DNA of 64,000 bases from Alkaliphilus metalliredigens QYMF (GTDB lineage: Bacteria > Bacillota > Clostridia > Peptostreptococcales > Natronincolaceae): assembly GCF_000016985.1 (NCBI RefSeq), contig NC_009633.1:1736001-1800000 (forward strand). Reading direction: 5' to 3'. The position numbers and the translations under genes were made by a program. The notes below the pieces were generated by a model. The model searched no databases. It was not told where the DNA came from and worked only from the letters and a program-made list of their open reading frames with translations. Below, piece by piece: positions 60,736-64,000 of this stretch (its first letter is position 1; each line of letters starts with the position of its first letter).

Positions 60736-61896
60736 ATGAGACCATTATTAATTATTATATTTAGCCTGATACTTCTAGTCTATGGAGGTTTAACCTACTA
60801 TATTGGAATTAGAGGATGGCAGTTTGTTGTTGCAAGTGGGTTGGATTTTTCTACTAAGGGCTACTGGTTGGTTTTATGGGTGATTGCCTTCTCATTTTTT
60901 TTCGCCAGAGGGGCGGATAAATGGATTCCAAGCTGGTTAAGTCATCCATTGGAGATTGTGGGTGCTTACTGGCTAGGGGTCATGACTTATTTAACAATGA
61001 TCTTGTTCATAGTGGACATGGTTCTTTTATTAAATAATAGACTTCAGTTGATACCGGATGGGGTGACAAATCAGCCCACATTCACAGTAGCCATTGGTTC
61101 TGCTATTTTGATTCTGATACTAGCCATTACAGTTTATGGCGGGTGGAATGCGCGCAATCCTCAAATCATAGAATATGAAGTTCAATTAGATAAAGAAGTA
61201 AACGAACTTGAAGAACTGAATGTGGTGATGCTATCGGATTTACATTTAGGGAGATTGGTTGGCCGAAGACAGTTAGAAAAAATGATCAAGGAAATCAATC
61301 ATTTGAATCCTGATTTAGTTTTGATGCCAGGAGACATTATAGACGATCGAGTGGATCCCTTTGTAGAACAAAATATGATGGAAGTATTTCAGAGACTCAA
61401 TCCGCCACTTGGAGTCTATGGGTCTATGGGAAATCATGAGAATATTGGTGGTCAAGTGGAAAGAGTTGAAAAATACTTCCAACAGGCAGGAATCAGGATA
61501 TTAAGAGACGAATATGTGAAAATAAAGGATCAGTTTTATATTGTTGGACGAGAAGATAAGTCCTTTGAACGATTCAAAGGGAGTCCCCGTCAGGAATTAA
61601 AAGAACTGCTGATGGATGTTGATAAAGAATTACCTATTATTATGCTAGATCACCAGCCAGTGGGTATTGATGAAGCCATAGCAAACGGTGTGGATATCCA
61701 GCTTTCGGGACATACCCACCGTGGACAGTTGTTTCCCTTTAGAATGTTTACCAAAAAGATTTTTATGGTTGATTGGGGGTATAAAAGAATAGAAGATTTA
61801 CATCTGATTGTATCCTCGGGAGTGGGTACATGGGGACCACCAATAAGAGTGGGGAGTCGCTCAGAAATTCTACATATCAAGGTGAAATTTGAATAA
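60736..61896 (+). CDS. Membrane metallophosphoesterase (YkuE/YaeI-like)
   Basis: 386 residues. About four hydrophobic helices occupy the first 145 residues. The calcineurin-like phosphoesterase domain follows with all metal ligands: MLSDLHLGR, DLVLMPGDIIDD, GSMGNHEN, MLDHQP and LSGHTHRGQLFP. Some relatives hydrolyse UDP-linked lipid precursors, but the substrate is not settled here. SD AAGAGGGAAA precedes the ATG. Single gene. Confidence 0.92.
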   Translation: MRPLLIIIFSLILLVYGGLTYYIGIRGWQFVVASGLDFSTKGYWLVLWVIAFSFFFARGADKWIPSWLSHPLEIVGAYWLGVMTYLTMILFIVDMVLLLNNRLQLIPDGVTNQPTFTVAIGSAILILILAITVYGGWNARNPQIIEYEVQLDKEVNELEELNVVMLSDLHLGRLVGRRQLEKMIKEINHLNPDLVLMPGDIIDDRVDPFVEQNMMEVFQRLNPPLGVYGSMGNHENIGGQVERVEKYFQQAGIRILRDEYVKIKDQFYIVGREDKSFERFKGSPRQELKELLMDVDKELPIIMLDHQPVGIDEAIANGVDIQLSGHTHRGQLFPFRMFTKKIFMVDWGYKRIEDLHLIVSSGVGTWGPPIRVGSRSEILHIKVKFE

Positions 61897-61974
61897 TGTA
61901 AGGTGTCCCCCAAAAAAAGACCATCATATGGACTCAGATTTCTTGGGGATACCTAAGTACGAGGAGGAAGCAAA

Positions 61975-62313
61975 GTGAGTGAAGGGGGAAAATTACCAAT
62001 TGCATTATTTAACGGTACGGTAGCTACCAGCAATGGGACCTATCATGTTGAAGATATTACCGTAGAAGAAGCAAAGCAATTAATTGAAAAATATGGATTT
62101 CTATCTGCTATTGGACATGAAGCTGTGGCAGAAGTGATGTCTTATTTATTTGGAGTTGAAATCGAAATGAATAGAATACAATTTCAACATCAAGTAGGAC
62201 AAAAAGCCATTGCATTAAAATTAACGGAACGTCCTCCGGAAGGCTCGGTTTTGTGTCGAGAGGAAATGGATAAAATTGGTTATTCACTTAAAATAATGAC
62301 TCGTATTGATTAA
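61975..62313 (+). CDS. DUF1874 (STIV B116/AcrIII-1-like) protein, putative cyclic tetra-adenylate ring nuclease
   Basis: 112 residues. The block FLSAIGHEAVAEVMSYLFGV, then MNRIQFQHQVGQKAIALKL and RPPEGSVL, is the DUF1874 pattern. In the viral AcrIII-1 and bacterial Crn2 ring nucleases, a His at about position 47 is catalytic; here H48 in AIGHEA occupies that place. These enzymes degrade the cA4 messenger made by type III CRISPR complexes. No type III genes are in the window. GTG start with SD GAGGAGGAAG. It lies alone between the phosphoesterase and the flavodiiron gene. Family call good; activity inferred. Confidence 0.8.
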   Translation: MSEGGKLPIALFNGTVATSNGTYHVEDITVEEAKQLIEKYGFLSAIGHEAVAEVMSYLFGVEIEMNRIQFQHQVGQKAIALKLTERPPEGSVLCREEMDKIGYSLKIMTRID

Positions 62314-62374
62314 GATCTAGTGAGGCTTGGAGCTCGTGATAAAAACTAATTAAAGACTAAAGGAGTGGATGTGT

Positions 62375-63562
62375 GTGTCAGCGATTGAAATTAAAAAAGG
62401 TGTGTATTGGGTAGGAGCTGTAGATTGGGATATTCGAAACTTTCATGGACCCTCTTATCATACGCAAAAGGGAACAACTTATAATGCATATTTAGTTATC
62501 GATGAAAAAGTGACATTAATTGATTTAGTAGATTTACATTTTGTTGATGATATGATCAACAATATTAAAGAAATTATTGATCCAAGTCTAATTGATTATG
62601 TTGTGGTCAACCATGTAGAACCAGATCATTCTGGGGCTTTTCCAAAGCTAATGGAGTACATTCCAGAAGCAAAAGTGTTTTGCACAAAGAATGGTAAAGA
62701 GGGTATGCTACATTATTACTTTGGAGATTACAACTATGAAACTGTGAAAACAGGGGACAAACTTAACATTGGAGAAAAGACACTTGAATTTATTGAAGCA
62801 CCAATGCTTCACTGGCCTGATAGTATGTTTACCTATATTAAAGAAGTAGCACTACTGATGCCAAATGATGCCTTCGGACAGCATTTAGCTTCATCTCATC
62901 GTTTTGATGATGAAAATGACCTATGTGAAGTCATGGAAGAAGCTAAAAAATATTATGCTAATATTCTCATGCCTTTTAATCCCTTGGTATTGAAAAAAAT
63001 TCAAGAAATTCAGAAAATGGGATTGGAATTTGACATGATTGCCCCAAGTCATGGAATTATATGGAGAACTGACCCTGGAAAAATAGTTGAAAAATATCTT
63101 TCATGGTCACAAAATGAAACAAAGCGTAAGGCGGTTGTTGTCTATGACACAATGTGGAATAGTACACAACTTATGGCTAAGGCTATTGTCGATGGTTTGA
63201 TCAGTGAAGGAATTGAAACGAAATTATATAGGGCATCAAAAAGTGATGTCAATGACATCATGACGGAAGTATTAGACGCAAAGGCAGTTCTAATTGCCTC
63301 CTCTACAATCAATAACACCATGCTCCCCCACCTAGCCTATTTGCTAGAAGAGATGATGGGATTGAAGCCAAAGAAAAAAATTGGTGCAGCCTTTGGATCC
63401 TATGGCTGGGGAAAGGGTGCAGTAAAGAATATTGAAAAGAAGATGAAGGAAACAGGAATTGAACTGGTAAAAGAGGGATTAGAAATCAAATACGTACCAA
63501 CAGAAGCGGATTTAAAGACCTGCTTTGAGTATGGAAAAGAAATTGGAAAGATGATTGAATAA
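62375..63562 (+). CDS. fprA: Flavodiiron protein (FprA-type A flavoprotein)
   Basis: 395 residues: N-terminal metallo-beta-lactamase-like domain with the diiron ligands HVEPDHSGAF (H, E, D, H), LHWPDSM (H), LMPNDAFGQH (D) and APSHGIIWR (H), then a flavodoxin domain (VVVYDTMWNSTQLMAKAIV and GAAFGSYGWGKGAVKNIE). It reduces O2 or NO in anaerobes to protect oxygen-sensitive enzymes such as PFOR. GTG at 62375 has SD AAAGGAG at 9 nt; an ATG two codons earlier is too near. All ligands are intact. Confidence 0.94.
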   Translation: MSAIEIKKGVYWVGAVDWDIRNFHGPSYHTQKGTTYNAYLVIDEKVTLIDLVDLHFVDDMINNIKEIIDPSLIDYVVVNHVEPDHSGAFPKLMEYIPEAKVFCTKNGKEGMLHYYFGDYNYETVKTGDKLNIGEKTLEFIEAPMLHWPDSMFTYIKEVALLMPNDAFGQHLASSHRFDDENDLCEVMEEAKKYYANILMPFNPLVLKKIQEIQKMGLEFDMIAPSHGIIWRTDPGKIVEKYLSWSQNETKRKAVVVYDTMWNSTQLMAKAIVDGLISEGIETKLYRASKSDVNDIMTEVLDAKAVLIASSTINNTMLPHLAYLLEEMMGLKPKKKIGAAFGSYGWGKGAVKNIEKKMKETGIELVKEGLEIKYVPTEADLKTCFEYGKEIGKMIE

Positions 63563-63596
63563 CCAATCATGATAGCATGGCATAACTAATGAATAG

Positions 63597-63635
63597 AATA
63601 AGGGCTCCCTTGATTAAATGGGAACCCTTATTTTT
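63597..63635 (+). terminator. Rho-independent terminator of fprA
   Basis: AATAAGGGCTCCC pairs with GGGAACCCTTATT (two internal mismatches), followed by TTT. Confidence 0.75.
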
Positions 63636-63731
63636 CAATTGCTATTAGTGGTCTAGTTAAAAAGTTTGCGCTTATAGAGTGAAGTTATTAAAACAATAAA
63701 AATACGAAGTCATATAAAAAGGGGGGAGCCT

Positions 63732-64000
63732 ATGGCATATACAGTAAGGATAGCGGAGTTACAGGACCTAAAAAGTATCACTGAAATATACAATGAAGGT
63801 ATCGAAGATAGAATAGCGACATTGGAAACCAAAATCAAATCAGAAGCTGAAATGATACCATGGTTACAACAGAGAAGTGAAAAACACAAGGTAATCACAA
63901 TTGAAAATGAGCGAGATGAAGTCCTAGGGTGGGCGTCGTTGAACCCCTTTAACTCAAGATGCTGCTATGATGGCGTTGCTGATTTTTCGATTTACATTAA
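63732..64000 (+). CDS. GNAT N-acetyltransferase (phosphinothricin acetyltransferase-like), cut by window end
   Basis: The first 89 codons are visible: MAYTVRIAELQDLKSITEIY, NEGIEDRIATLETKIKSEAE, then VLGWASLNPFNSRCCYDGVA. This is the start of the PAT/YncA-like GNAT family, which acetylates small amines including phosphinothricin and methionine sulfone. SD GGGGGGAG precedes the ATG. The acetyl-CoA-binding part lies beyond the window. Confidence 0.85.
   Translation, partial: MAYTVRIAELQDLKSITEIYNEGIEDRIATLETKIKSEAEMIPWLQQRSEKHKVITIENERDEVLGWASLNPFNSRCCYDGVADFSIYI

Overview
The window is an AT-rich, low-GC Gram-positive chromosome segment. Strong Shine-Dalgarno sites, many TTG and GTG starts, ferredoxin-linked 2-oxoacid enzymes (IorAB, pyruvate:ferredoxin oxidoreductase), a flavodiiron protein, an ECF cobalt/nickel transporter and a clostridial spore-surface-type small protein all point to an anaerobic, spore-forming Clostridia. 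An Alkaliphilus-like organism is my best guess, made from overall feel and not from any search. I see no rRNA or tRNA genes.

Left part (1-17950). A metal-binding lipoprotein ends an operon that starts outside the window. Next is a four-gene operon: a CooC-like ATPase, a LysA-fold PLP decarboxylase, a cysteine synthase fused to a rhodanese, and a SufS-like desulfurase. A cbiMQO cobalt/nickel importer follows. The four-gene operon and cbiMQO share the same upstream palindrome (ATGCAA-N6-TGCATT), so they look co-regulated, possibly as a metal/sulfur small-molecule system. Then come a VTT membrane protein, a secreted protein with three FMN-binding domains behind a Fur-like box, a GIY-YIG protein, an iron alcohol dehydrogenase, a membrane-anchored glucosaminidase-like protein, a SagB-type oxidoreductase and iorBA.

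Middle part (18000-35260). A complete type I-C CRISPR-Cas locus (cas3-cas5c-cas8c-cas7c-cas4-cas1-cas2) precedes an array of 18 repeats and 17 spacers. Convergent to it is a three-gene operon. Its first gene encodes a 1631-residue protein that joins an HD domain, a long helical region, a nucleotidyltransferase-like domain, an acetyltransferase-like region and a phosphoribosyltransferase-like domain. The other two encode an LDH/MDH-fold dehydrogenase and a cysteine-rich flavodoxin-fold protein. I know of no characterised pathway with this set.

Right part (35260-64000). This is largely housekeeping: an RDD protein, a polar amino acid ABC importer, PFOR, malQ-glgP, a YdcF-like and an ASCH protein, an ECF sigma/anti-sigma pair, a PyrR-controlled uracil permease with two PyrR loops, a Bce-like ABC transporter with a YxeA protein and a two-component system, a DUF362 ferredoxin, a metallophosphoesterase, a DUF1874 (ring-nuclease-like) protein, a flavodiiron protein and a truncated GNAT gene. 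Accessory DNA includes a dispersed repeat that in all three places directly follows an intrinsic terminator, and a decayed RAYT transposase followed by 34-bp REP-like tandem repeats.
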